From Promethearchaeota archaeon (lineage in GTDB: Archaea; Asgardarchaeota; Lokiarchaeia; Sigynarchaeales; SOKP01): a DNA stretch of 9,798 nt. The stretch covers positions 1 to 9,798 of the forward strand of contig JAEOTL010000354.1 in the NCBI GenBank assembly GCA_016839845.1, written 5' to 3'. The notes beneath the pieces are model-generated. The model ran no database searches. It worked only from the letters and a program-made list of their open reading frames with translations, and was not told the DNA's origin. This document shows positions 1 to 7,794 of this stretch, piece by piece. Positions within the stretch are counted from its first letter, which is position 1; each line of letters opens with the position of its first letter. The translations under genes were made by a program, and so were the position numbers.

Positions 1-1242
1 ATAAATATGCTCAAAAAATTAAGAGATTTAGGTAATACAGTCGTTGTGGTTGAACATGACGATGCTATAATGGAAAATGCTGATCATATTATCGATTTAG
101 GACCTTTGGCAGGGGTGAGTGGGGGAGAAATAGTTGCTGAAGGAACCATCGATGAAATAATTAAATCGGACACTTTAACTGGAAGATATTTAGGAGGAAA
201 AGAGAAAATTGAAATCCCTAAAATTAGACGCAAACCAACCAAAGATTTTCTCAAAATTTCAGGAGCACGAGAAAACAATTTGAAAAATATCAATATAAAG
301 ATTCCCTTAGGAGTGTTTACTTGCGTGACTGGGGTTTCAGGAGCGGGAAAAACCAGTTTAATTTTGAATTGCCTTTACACAGGTATGCACAATCTCATTA
401 ATACGCGTAGTTCGAAAGTAAGAGAAGGAGATTTTGACGATATAACAGGATATGATTCGATCGATAGAATAATCAATATTGATCAATCTCCAATAGGAAG
501 AACTCCACGATCTGTTCCATCAACGTATACCAAAGCTTTAGATTACATTAGAGACATCTTTGCCCAATTGCCAGAATCAAAGGAAAGAGGGTATAAAAAG
601 GGTAGATTTAGTTTCAACACGAAAGCAGGTCACTGTAAGAAGTGTAAAGGTACGGGATATATTTTAAAAGAAATGTACTTTCTCCCCGATGTCTATATCA
701 AATGTGATTTATGTAATGGTCTTAGATACAACGCTGAGACTCTAGAGATTAAATATAAAGGAAAAACGATTTCAGATATATTAAAAATGACGTTTCATCA
801 AGCGCTTGAATTTTTCGATAGAATTCCTAATTTAAAGCAAACTTTAAAAACTGTTGTAGACGTCGGATTAGGTTATCTAGAATTAGGTCAACCTTCCACA
901 ACCTTGAGTGGAGGTGAATCTCAACGCTTGAAAATAGCCAGAGAACTAAGAAAAACTAGTACAGGGAATACTTTGTATATGTTAGATGAACCAACTACAG
1001 GACTCCATATGTACGATATTCAATTTTTGTTAGAAGTTCTTCAGAAATTGGTAGATAAAGGCAATACTGTGATTATTATCGAACATAATATGGAAATTAT
1101 TAAATCTGTAGATTATTTGATTGATCTTGGACCAGAAGGTGGTGAAAAAGGAGGAGAAATTGTCGCTCAAGGTACACCTGAGGAGTTGGTAAAGAACGAA
1201 TTATCATATACGGCTCAATATCTGAAAAATTACCTTTCTTAG
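1..1242 (+). CDS. uvrA: UvrA, excinuclease ABC subunit A, C-terminal part (5' end outside window)
   Basis: This is the DNA-damage recognition ATPase of UvrABC nucleotide excision repair, which works as a cytoplasmic dimer that scans DNA and loads UvrB. About 413 codons are present, less than half of a usual ~940-residue UvrA. The frame is open from base 1, and the ATG at 7 is internal. Numbered from that ATG, the fragment starts at the end of the first ATPase (VVVVEHD, H17). It then shows the second Walker [10 protein letters not shown] (109-117), the SPIGRTPRS segment (161-169), a zinc site CxxC-x19-CxxC (C210, C213, C233, C236), the ABC signature LSGGESQ (300-306), Walker B LYMLDEPT (323-330) and the H-switch IIEH (H360). 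Walker A has Ala and Thr where Ser is usual (GVSGSGKSS), a mild change. It ends with TAG at the normal family C-terminus. Archaeal UvrABC is generally regarded as acquired from bacteria; that is background knowledge, not shown here. Confidence 0.97.
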   Translation: MNMLKKLRDLGNTVVVVEHDDAIMENADHIIDLGPLAGVSGGEIVAEGTIDEIIKSDTLTGRYLGGKEKIEIPKIRRKPTKDFLKISGARENNLKNINIKIPLGVFTCVTGVSGAGKTSLILNCLYTGMHNLINTRSSKVREGDFDDITGYDSIDRIINIDQSPIGRTPRSVPSTYTKALDYIRDIFAQLPESKERGYKKGRFSFNTKAGHCKKCKGTGYILKEMYFLPDVYIKCDLCNGLRYNAETLEIKYKGKTISDILKMTFHQALEFFDRIPNLKQTLKTVVDVGLGYLELGQPSTTLSGGESQRLKIARELRKTSTGNTLYMLDEPTTGLHMYDIQFLLEVLQKLVDKGNTVIIIEHNMEIIKSVDYLIDLGPEGGEKGGEIVAQGTPEELVKNELSYTAQYLKNYLS

Positions 1243-1315
1243 TTTTCATATTCAGTAAAACATTCAATAAAATCTAAATCATATTAAATCTTATCTAATT
1301 GTATTAATCAATTTG

Positions 1316-1322
1316 TTTTTTT
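1316..1322 (+). terminator. T7 tract downstream of uvrA
   Basis: A run of seven T lies about 75 bases after the uvrA stop and 30 bases before the aIF5B start. Archaeal RNA polymerase commonly terminates at oligo-T without a hairpin, so this may end the uvrA transcript. It could equally lie in the aIF5B leader, because TATA-like sequence upstream (for example TATTAAT at 1303-1309) is weak and the transcription start is unknown. Confidence 0.3.
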
Positions 1323-1342
1323 ACAACAGCTCTAGATCAAAA

Positions 1343-1347
1343 GTGAT
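1343..1347 (+). promoter_or_regulatory. Shine-Dalgarno-like GTGAT that decides the aIF5B start
   Basis: GTGAT matches the 3' half of the archaeal consensus GGAGGTGAT and ends four bases before the ATG at 1352, the expected register for that half. It supports 1352 over the in-frame TTG at 1313. The match is only five bases, so support is moderate. Confidence 0.45.
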
Positions 1348-1351
1348 TCAA

Positions 1352-3160
1352 ATGGCGACTGAAACCGATAAAAAACTTATAAGAGCTCCTATTGCTTCAA
1401 TTTTGGGACATATCGATCATGGGAAGACATCATTATTAGATTATATAAGAGGAACTGTAGTTCAGCAAAGAGAGGCTGCCGGAATTACACAACACATCGG
1501 GGCTTCCTATTTTCCTACTGAGGATATAAAAGAGTTTTTAGGAAAATCTAAACAAGAGTTTGCCGAGAAAGATATCAAATTGCCGGGAATTCTTATCGTA
1601 GATACTCCAGGACACGCTGCTTTCATGAACTTGCGAAGAAGAGGGGGTGCCGTTGCTGATATCGCGATATTGGTTATAGATGTTACAGCCGGAAATATGC
1701 CGATTACATGGGAATCCGTAAGAATTTTACGCGAGCGGAAAGTACCTTTTGTTATTGCTGTTAATAAAATAGATAGGATCTCAGGATGGAAGTCAACTGA
1801 GGATGCTGATTTTCTAGACTCATATAATAAGCAAAGACCTCATGTAAAGGATTTTCTTGACGAAAAATTAATTCAAATCGGAGTAGATTTCCTACAAGAG
1901 GGCTTTAAAGGAATCGATCGGTATGATAAAATAAAAGATTTCACCAAAAAAGTAGCAATGGTACCTACAAGCGCTAAAACAGGTGAGGGGATATCGACAT
2001 TATTAATGGTTCTAATGGGACTGGTACAGCAATTTTTAACTGAAAACTTGAAATTCAGTGAAGGGCCTGCTAGAGGTGTAGTTTTGGAAGTTAAGAAAGA
2101 AAAAGGTCAAGCAGTTACTATGGATGTCTTAATATACGACGGTGTTATCAAGAAAGGGGAGGAATTTATTGTTGGTGGCTTAGAAAAACCAATTAAGTCA
2201 AAAGTACGAGCTTTGCTTCTGCCAAAGCCTTTAGATGAGATAAGAGATCCTCGACAAAAATTTGATTCTGTTGATATGGTTAGTGCAGCCGTTGGAATTA
2301 AAATTCTCGCTCCAAATATTGATAATGTTGTTGCAGGATCTCCATTTAAAGGTATTGGTGATCCCTCAGAAGAAGAAGCTGTGTATAACGAAATTGAATC
2401 GGAAGTTGAGAGTATACGGATTAAAACAGAAAAGGCAGGAGTTGTTTTGAAAGCAGATACACTTGGGTCCCTTGAAGCCCTTGAAAACCATTTCTCAAGA
2501 AACGATGTGAAAATAAGTATTGCTGATGTGGGACCGATTAAAAAAGAGGATATCATGAATGCAAATATCGTTAGGAGCCTTGATCCTTATTCTGCCGCCG
2601 TTTTAGGATTCAATGTAGCTATTCTACCAGAAGCAAAAGAACAAGCGTTTATAGACAATATTAGAATTTTCACAAATAACGTTATTTATCGACTTTTGGA
2701 AGAATATATTGAATATGCTGAGGTAAGAAAAGCTGAAGATACCGCCAAAGGTTTGGGTGAGTTAGTTCTTCCTGCTAAGCTCAAAATGATCCCTGATTTT
2801 ATATTTAGAAATTCAGATCCCGCTGTTTTTGGAGTGCATGTAGAAGTGGGTACTCTATATCCAAAAGTTTCTTTAATAACCGCAGAAGGAAAGAAAGCAA
2901 GAAGAGTTCACCAAATTCAAGATAAGGGAAAAACCATAGAGAAGGCTGAGAAGGGATCTGAGGTTGCAATTTCAATCCGAGGTATTGAAATCGGTAGGGA
3001 TATCGAAAAAGATGAAATTCTTTATGTAAACGTACCGGAATCTCACGTAAGACAATTGATGGGCAAATTTCTCGATGAATTGACCACGGATCAAAAAACC
3101 GCTTTGAGAGAATACATTACTCTAATGCGTAAAACATCTCATCCATGGTGGGGAATGTAG
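1352..3160 (+). CDS. infB: Translation initiation factor aIF5B (IF2/eIF5B family)
   Basis: This GTPase promotes ribosomal subunit joining and checks initiator tRNA at the end of initiation. The 602-residue product is normal for archaeal IF5B, and no intein interrupts it. The G domain is complete: G1 GHIDHGKTS (19-27), G2 with T46 in GITQHIG, G3 DTPGH (84-88), G4 NKID (138-141), G5 SAKTGEG (207-213). Domains II-IV follow, ending in the IF5B-type C-terminal HPWWGM. An upstream TTG at 1313 would add 13 residues without family resemblance. I prefer the ATG at 1352 because GTGAT (1343-1347), complementary to the archaeal 16S 3' end, sits four bases before it and homology begins just after it (APIASILGHIDHG). 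It stops with TAG and is followed by a T7 tract. The CCA enzyme gene lies 99 bases downstream on the same strand. Confidence 0.97.
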   Translation: MATETDKKLIRAPIASILGHIDHGKTSLLDYIRGTVVQQREAAGITQHIGASYFPTEDIKEFLGKSKQEFAEKDIKLPGILIVDTPGHAAFMNLRRRGGAVADIAILVIDVTAGNMPITWESVRILRERKVPFVIAVNKIDRISGWKSTEDADFLDSYNKQRPHVKDFLDEKLIQIGVDFLQEGFKGIDRYDKIKDFTKKVAMVPTSAKTGEGISTLLMVLMGLVQQFLTENLKFSEGPARGVVLEVKKEKGQAVTMDVLIYDGVIKKGEEFIVGGLEKPIKSKVRALLLPKPLDEIRDPRQKFDSVDMVSAAVGIKILAPNIDNVVAGSPFKGIGDPSEEEAVYNEIESEVESIRIKTEKAGVVLKADTLGSLEALENHFSRNDVKISIADVGPIKKEDIMNANIVRSLDPYSAAVLGFNVAILPEAKEQAFIDNIRIFTNNVIYRLLEEYIEYAEVRKAEDTAKGLGELVLPAKLKMIPDFIFRNSDPAVFGVHVEVGTLYPKVSLITAEGKKARRVHQIQDKGKTIEKAEKGSEVAISIRGIEIGRDIEKDEILYVNVPESHVRQLMGKFLDELTTDQKTALREYITLMRKTSHPWWGM

Positions 3161-3184
3161 CTTACTCAAATCGCTTTCAAAAGG

Positions 3185-3191
3185 TTTTTTT
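3185..3191 (+). terminator. T7 tract after aIF5B
   Basis: Seven consecutive T begin 25 bases after the aIF5B stop, just ahead of the TATA box of the next gene. The position suits oligo-T-driven archaeal termination. No stable hairpin precedes it. Confidence 0.45.
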
Positions 3192-3209
3192 AAAAGTGTG
3201 ATGTAATTG

Positions 3210-3217
3210 TATATATA
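3210..3217 (+). promoter_or_regulatory. TATA box for the CCA enzyme gene
   Basis: TATATATA is centred about 46 bases before the ATG at 3260. With the usual archaeal spacing of roughly 25 bases from TATA to start site, transcription would begin near 3240 and leave a leader of about 20 bases. No Shine-Dalgarno sequence is visible in that leader. This suggests the gene has its own promoter rather than depending on aIF5B readthrough. Confidence 0.55.
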
Positions 3218-3259
3218 GCAAATTTAATTCTTCCTAAAAAAAAGCAATCTCTCAATTCT

Positions 3260-4729
3260 ATGCCCTCTATTGACGAAATTTTATCTGAAGTTTTAGAAAC
3301 TATCATTCCCACCCCTCGTGAAATAGCTTATATAAGTAATGTAACTAAAACCCTACAGGAAAAAATAGAGAAAAAGTCAAAAGAATTGAAGATTGATTAT
3401 ACAGTTATCGAACCTCATGGTTCAACAGGGATTAAACAAACCCAATTAAGAAATGACTTTGATATTGATCTATTTATTGGATTAGACTATCAATATTATC
3501 GACCAAAATACAAAGGTCTTAGTAAAAATAAGTTAAAGAAGGTCTCAAAGAAGGATTTTCTGGAATTATGTACTAAGTGGATAATTCCGAGCTTAAGTAC
3601 AGAGGAATTTAACAACCCTCGACTGCTCTATGCTGAACATCCTTATGTAACGGTTGATTATAGTTTAGAAGACATTAAAACAAAGATAGATGTTGTTCTT
3701 TATTTTGATTTGGAGTTAGATTTTATTAAAAACCAAGGACCTATAACTGCTGTTGACCGTTCTCCATGGCATGGTCGTTTCATAAGAGGCAATCTTTCCA
3801 ATAATCAAAAAAATGATGTTAGGCTATTAAAACAATTTTTCAAGGCAAATTATAGCTACGGCGATAAAAGTTCCGTTGGTAAGGTTGGCTTTATTGGTTA
3901 TAGTGCAGAATTGTTGATCTATCATTATGAAACTATTCAAAATGTCTTTAATAACTTTCACACCCTAAATTCAAAACCTTTAGATTTCTATAAAAGAAAG
4001 TCGAGTGATTTAGAGAAGATTCCGCACTTTCAAAATGATTATCTAATCATCGTAGATCCCATCGATAAGAATAGAAATGTCGGTTCAGCTATATCAGAGC
4101 AAGCATACAAATATTGCAATCACAGAATTACCCAATTTTTAAAAAACCCGGAAAAAGCTTTCTTTGAAATAGAACCTGTTAAAATAGCTGACCCTAAACT
4201 TCTAAACGCCTCATTACTCTCAAAACTCTTTGTGGTTGAGTTAAAAAACAGTGATGATAACATTCACTATACAATAAATAGAGATAAATTGCATTCTTTA
4301 GGGGAAAACATAAAAAATAATGGAGAAAAAGAGCTAAATCACACAGAACGTTTTACAAATATAGTATTTGAAGTGTATTTTGAAGATGAGATAAATGAAT
4401 ATAATATATGCTTATATTGCGAAACTCCCGAGCTTTCACGAATTTATACTCGTAGAGGACCTCCTATTAAAGAAAGTACTCATGTAAAGAAATTTGTTAA
4501 GAAGAATCCTACTTATTTTGAGAAGGATGGTTTTTTATGGGTTGAAGTACAGAGAAAATTTACTGATTTTCTCAGTTTTTTGAAGAATTTTATTGAAGTC
4601 AAACTTCCCGCTAATTTTGAAGTGATTAATGTATCTAATGTTCTTACTACAAGAACTTCGTCCGGAAAAAAGGCCATAACAATCCTCAAAGATATGGTTT
4701 TACCATTTTATACCACAAAATTTTTATGA
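3260..4729 (+). CDS. cca: CCA-adding enzyme, archaeal class I tRNA nucleotidyltransferase
   Basis: This enzyme adds or repairs the 3'-terminal CCA of tRNAs from CTP and ATP without a nucleic-acid template. The 489-residue protein is slightly longer than typical archaeal homologues (about 440-460). The catalytic head carries the nucleotidyltransferase signature GS (54-55) followed by DFDIDLF, giving metal-binding D68 and D70, with the third carboxylate D144 in TKIDVVLYF. Further family landmarks are YAEHPYV (124-130), AVDRSPWH (164-171), the VRLLKQFFKAN segment, VDPIDKNRNV, and ELSRIYTRRGP near the C-terminus, equivalent to the ISRVFRRMGP-type motif of archaeal CCA enzymes. The start is the first ATG, and no Shine-Dalgarno sequence is visible. 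The gene stops with TGA, 67 bases before the EF-2 paralogue. It fits a translation-related neighbourhood. I see nothing missing from the catalytic set. Confidence 0.95.
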   Translation: MPSIDEILSEVLETIIPTPREIAYISNVTKTLQEKIEKKSKELKIDYTVIEPHGSTGIKQTQLRNDFDIDLFIGLDYQYYRPKYKGLSKNKLKKVSKKDFLELCTKWIIPSLSTEEFNNPRLLYAEHPYVTVDYSLEDIKTKIDVVLYFDLELDFIKNQGPITAVDRSPWHGRFIRGNLSNNQKNDVRLLKQFFKANYSYGDKSSVGKVGFIGYSAELLIYHYETIQNVFNNFHTLNSKPLDFYKRKSSDLEKIPHFQNDYLIIVDPIDKNRNVGSAISEQAYKYCNHRITQFLKNPEKAFFEIEPVKIADPKLLNASLLSKLFVVELKNSDDNIHYTINRDKLHSLGENIKNNGEKELNHTERFTNIVFEVYFEDEINEYNICLYCETPELSRIYTRRGPPIKESTHVKKFVKKNPTYFEKDGFLWVEVQRKFTDFLSFLKNFIEVKLPANFEVINVSNVLTTRTSSGKKAITILKDMVLPFYTTKFL

Positions 4730-4796
4730 TTTCGCATATTTTCATTCTCAAGTAAAATATTATCAATGATTAAAATTAAATGAAAGTGAATTATCA

Positions 4797-7079
4797 ATGG
4801 TAAAAGTTAAAAATCCAGACGAAATCGCTCAACTGGTGACTTCTGGTTCATATGAGAAGAAAAGGATCTTTTCCATCACTGCTCATATAGATCATGGAAA
4901 AACGACAGCTACAGATTACTTATTACGTCGTGCGGGTCTTATGCGCCCAGAAGATGCGGGACAGCTCCAGATGACAGATAAAGCTAAAGATCTCCTTTAG
5001 TCCCTGGAATCTGATGACGAGGAGCAAGAACGTGGCATCACCATCTTTACGAGTGTAGTCCTTCTAGCATTTAATGATCCTAGAAAACCTGATGAAGAAG
5101 AACCGTATATTATTCAATTAAATGATACTCCGGGTCATATTAGTTTTACTGGGGAAGTATCGCGTGCACTTAGGGGGAGTGACGGCGCGATAATATTGGT
5201 CGACGCTCTCGAAGGAGTTATGACCCAGACTGAAACTAATATCCGTTTATCTGTCGGAGAAGAATACTGCAAGCCTGTTCTTTTTATCAATAAAGTTGAC
5301 AGATTAATAAGTGAATTAAAACTAAGCCCTCAAGACACTTTTGCAAAAATAGATAAAATTACACGTGAAGTTAATGAGCTTATAAAAAAAGTACGACCTG
5401 AAGGCTCAGGTTGGACGATAGACTTTGCTAAAAACTCCGTAGCAGTTGGTTCTGCCAAACATGGATGGGGTTTCACCTATGAGATTTTAGTGGAACAAGG
5501 ATTGAAGCCACAAGATGTATTTGCTAAATATAATGAAGGAGATATCCAATGGTTAAGAGATAATTTACCTTTAGATGAACCTATGCTAAGGATGATTGTA
5601 GATCATCTTCCCGATCCTATAACAGCTTCTAAATATAGAATCCCTCATATTTGGGGTGGTGATACAGATTCTGAATTAGGCCAGTCTTTAATGAAGAGTG
5701 ACCCAAACGGACCACTTTTCGGGATGATTACAAAGATCTTTTTGGATCCTAAGAGAAACTATCAAGCTACGCTAATTGGTCGTGTTTTTTCAGGCACATT
5801 CGACCAAACTGATTCGATTTATTTAGTTAATAGTGATTCCAGCAATCGTGTAAAGAGACTAGGTGTAATGGAGATAACTGATATTTTGGATATTCCTAAG
5901 ATCCCTGCGGGAAATTTGTTTGCTATATTCGGTTTTGTATGCCCAGCTGGTGAAACATTTATGTTGACAAATAATGTCCCTAAAGATAAAGAAGAAAGAA
6001 GATTAATACACCCTTTCGAAAAAATTAATTACGCTTGTGAAGCTGTTGTTTCGAGAAGTCTCAAACCAAAGGATCCACATGAGATTGACAAATTAGATGA
6101 TGTTGTCAGTAAATGGCTTAAAGCAAACCCTGAAGCAGAATATAGAAGAGATGAAGAATCTGGTGAATTTATACTAAGTGGGATTGATCCTCTCCAAATA
6201 GAAATTTTAACAAAAAGAATCAATAACCAAGTTGCTATTAATATTGGGGAACCAATAACAATTTATAGAGAAAAAATTACTAAGAGAAGTCCAAATTACC
6301 ATACGAAATCAGCAAACACTCATAATCGAATGATTTTATTCATAGAACCTTTAGATGAGACTACTGAAAGACTAATTGAAACAGGAAAAGTTAATGATCT
6401 ACAAAATGACAAGGATAGGGCTCAAATACTTAGGGAAGAAGCTGGTTGGGATGCAAAAGAAGCTAGGCGGATTGTGGATGTTTATCAAGGAAGTGTTCTA
6501 GTTAATGGTACCTCAGGTTTACAGAGATTTGATCGTGTTAAATCTTATCTAAGCGCTGCTTTTAGAGACTGGCTTGGTAATTGTATTATTGCAAATGAAC
6601 CCGCGACAGGGATAAAAGCTGTCTTTTTAGACATGGTTATACATGAAGACCCCAGACACACGCAGTATGGACAGATTGCAGGAATGGCATTCTCTGCTCT
6701 GTCATTGGCAATGTTAGACGCAGCCCCTCACTTATTTGAACCTGTTCAGAGAATAGACATTAAAACACCCCAAGGAACAGAAGGGGGAGTAACAGCAATT
6801 ATAACAAAACGCAGAGGACGAATCACAAATGTCATTCCAGAGGGAGAATACGTCAGAATCAAAGGCCAGATCCCTACTAAAGAAACCATAGGGATTGCGG
6901 ATGATATCAGAGGTTCAACTCAAGGAAGAGCATTCTTTGGTTATGAGTTTAAGGGATTCGAGAAGATTCCTTCAAGTATGGAAGAAGATCTCATTCTAGA
7001 GATTCGTAAACGCAAAAATATGAAATTAGAAATGCCCAATAGAAGTAGCTGGGATCGATTCATCTATAAACGTACATAA
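4797..7079 (+). CDS. fusA: EF-2-family translocase GTPase, probable aEF2 paralogue, with an in-frame amber codon
   Basis: EF-2 GTPases move tRNA and mRNA through the ribosome. The frame has 760 codons before the final TAA. One is TAG (codon 68); everything after it stays in frame and family-like. GTPase motifs: G1 AHIDHGKTT (29-37), G2 RGIT (T82), G3 DTPGH (110-114), G4 NKVD (165-168), G5 SAK (219-221). Domains II-V follow, including YREKITKRSP. Two domain IV loops are degenerate: SPNKHN is SANTHN (505-510), and the diphthamide loop HEDAIHRGPAQ is HEDPRHTQYGQ (616-626). The modifiable histidine is retained (H621). Degenerate loops are a reported trait of the second EF-2 of diphthamide-lacking Asgard archaea, so I call this a paralogue, with less certainty than the family. 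The ATG at 4797 has GTGA upstream (4786-4789). The TTG at 5196 would delete G1-G3 and is not a real start. If TAG terminates, only a useless 67-residue peptide results. Confidence 0.9.
4983..5001 (+). repeat. Short hairpin with the amber codon in its 3' arm
   Basis: CTAAAG (4984-4989) and CTTTAG (4995-5000) form a perfect 6-bp inverted repeat around a 5-base loop, with a possible flanking G-U pair (4983 with 5001). The TAG is the last three bases of the 3' arm. A 6-bp repeat can occur by chance in a window of this size, and a function is not shown. Confidence 0.4.
4998..5000 (+). other. In-frame TAG within the EF-2 paralogue
   Basis: Codon 68 of the EF-2 frame is TAG, between ...AKDLL and SLESDDEEQERGIT. 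It is the only disruption in 760 codons and there is no frameshift. It lies in switch I, just before the conserved RGIT threonine that helps bind Mg-GTP. A single substitution from CAG, AAG, GAG, TGG, TCG, TTG, TAC or TAT would give it. Confidence 0.9.
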
Positions 7080-7086
7080 GTAAAGA

Positions 7087-7093
7087 TTTTTTT
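7087..7093 (+). terminator. T7 tract after the EF-2 paralogue
   Basis: Seven T begin eight bases after the TAA stop of the EF-2 gene, in the gap between two convergent genes. This is a typical position and composition for an archaeal oligo-T terminator. Confidence 0.5.
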
Positions 7094-7110
7094 ATCAAAT
7101 AATAAAATCA

Positions 7111-7128
7111 GAAGAAAGAAATTTCTTC
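7111..7128. repeat. 7-bp hairpin with GAAA loop between convergent genes
   Basis: GAAGAAA (7111-7117) and TTTCTTC (7122-7128) are perfectly complementary around the tetraloop GAAA, which is of the stable GNRA type on the plus strand. It lies midway in the 104-base gap between the convergent EF-2 and small-GTPase genes, so it could help end transcripts or protect 3' ends from either side. No long U run directly follows it. Confidence 0.4.
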
Positions 7129-7175
7129 GATTGTATTATCTCTTTTATTTTCTATTTATAGAAAGCAAATTTAAG

Positions 7176-7180
7176 AAAAA
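7176..7180 (-). terminator. Short T tract after the small GTPase gene
   Basis: Read on the minus strand, five T follow the small-GTPase stop codon within about five bases, and the downstream sequence is AT-rich. The tract is short, so the call is weak. Confidence 0.3.
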
Positions 7181-7183
7181 TTT

Positions 7184-7753
7184 TTATCCAAAGTCTGAAA
7201 CCTTCGCGACCATATATAACTTCTTTACTAATGCTTTAAATGCCTCTGATACTCCTTGTCCTGTCAATGCACTGGTTTTAAAATAACCCAAGAATCTCTT
7301 TTCTTTAGCATAACTTTCTACAATACTATCTGCTGTCGGTAAATTTGGGTTTGAACTTAGTTCTCCCTCTCCTACTAAATCGACCTTATTTCCAAACAGA
7401 ACCATTGGGATACTTCCGCAATTCTGCTTTATATCTGCTATCCATTTCTCAATCCTATTAAAACTTCCTGTTTCTTCAGGAGCATGGGAAAATACGACTA
7501 TCGTTCCACTACTCCCTTTGTAAAATCTTTGACGTAAGGCTTCAAATGAGTCTTGTCCTGCTATATCCCAAAGAAACAATTCTACTTTTTCCCCCTCAAT
7601 AACCTCCTCATACTTTGAAAATTGAGTTCCAAGGGTTGAAATATACTCTTTCTGAAATGATCCCTGAGTATATTTTTTAATGAGTGAGGTTTTCCCTACC
7701 GCTGGTTCCCCAATTACAGTAATTTTAAATCCAAATCCCTTTTCAGAGCTCAT
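7184..7753 (-). CDS. Ras/Rab-like small GTPase (eukaryotic-signature type)
   Basis: This is a GTP-binding switch protein of the Ras superfamily; Asgard genomes encode many of unknown cellular role. The 189-residue product is a single G domain with every motif: P-loop GEPAVGKT (15-22), switch I threonine T40, switch II WDIAGQ (62-67) with the catalytic-type Q67, NKVD (122-125), and TSA (160-162). WDIAGQ replaces the Thr of the usual Rab/Ras WDTAGQ. The C-terminus ends ...VSDFG with no cysteine box for prenylation, and there is no signal peptide or membrane segment. Membrane attachment by the eukaryotic Rab route is therefore not supported, and the protein is probably cytosolic or recruited by partners. 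A roughly 10-residue glycine/asparagine-rich insertion follows NKVD. It lies downstream of the HAD gene on the same strand, with its own TTAAATA box and no Shine-Dalgarno sequence, so a nearly leaderless mRNA is possible. The specific subfamily cannot be fixed by eye. Confidence 0.93.
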   Translation of the reverse strand: MSSEKGFGFKITVIGEPAVGKTSLIKKYTQGSFQKEYISTLGTQFSKYEEVIEGEKVELFLWDIAGQDSFEALRQRFYKGSSGTIVVFSHAPEETGSFNRIEKWIADIKQNCGSIPMVLFGNKVDLVGEGELSSNPNLPTADSIVESYAKEKRFLGYFKTSALTGQGVSEAFKALVKKLYMVAKVSDFG

Positions 7754-7771
7754 TTTTAGTAAACACTTTTC

Positions 7772-7778
7772 TATTTAA
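7772..7778 (-). promoter_or_regulatory. TATA-like box for the small GTPase gene
   Basis: TTAAATA on the minus strand is centred about 22 bases before the ATG at 7753. With normal archaeal spacing the start site would fall at or next to the start codon, consistent with a leaderless message and the missing Shine-Dalgarno sequence. Confidence 0.4.
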
Positions 7779-7794
7779 GATTCACTTTCTAGAA

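Noticed and set aside
1313..1351. N-terminal extension of aIF5B from a TTG codon at 1313
   Set aside because: The 13 extra residues have no family resemblance. The ATG at 1352 has a Shine-Dalgarno-like GTGAT at the right distance.
2107..2556. Minus-strand 149-codon frame, and other overlapping frames at 84-293, 2262-2450, 6029-6223 and 7971-8315
   Set aside because: Each lies wholly inside a well-supported gene in another frame, has low-complexity Ser/Ile/Leu-rich composition and shows no family motif.
1352..3160. Intein in aIF5B
   Set aside because: The G1 motif is contiguous with its flanks and the protein has the normal intein-free length.
5001..5050. Pyrrolysine-insertion-type stem downstream of the in-frame TAG
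   Set aside because: No convincing stem-loop can be formed just 3' of the TAG. EF-2 is also not among the methylamine methyltransferases known to use this element.
5196..7079. Separate gene starting at the TTG at 5196
   Set aside because: This start lies inside the G domain, after DTPGH. It would remove G1-G3, and the frame is open and EF-2-like right back to the TAG.
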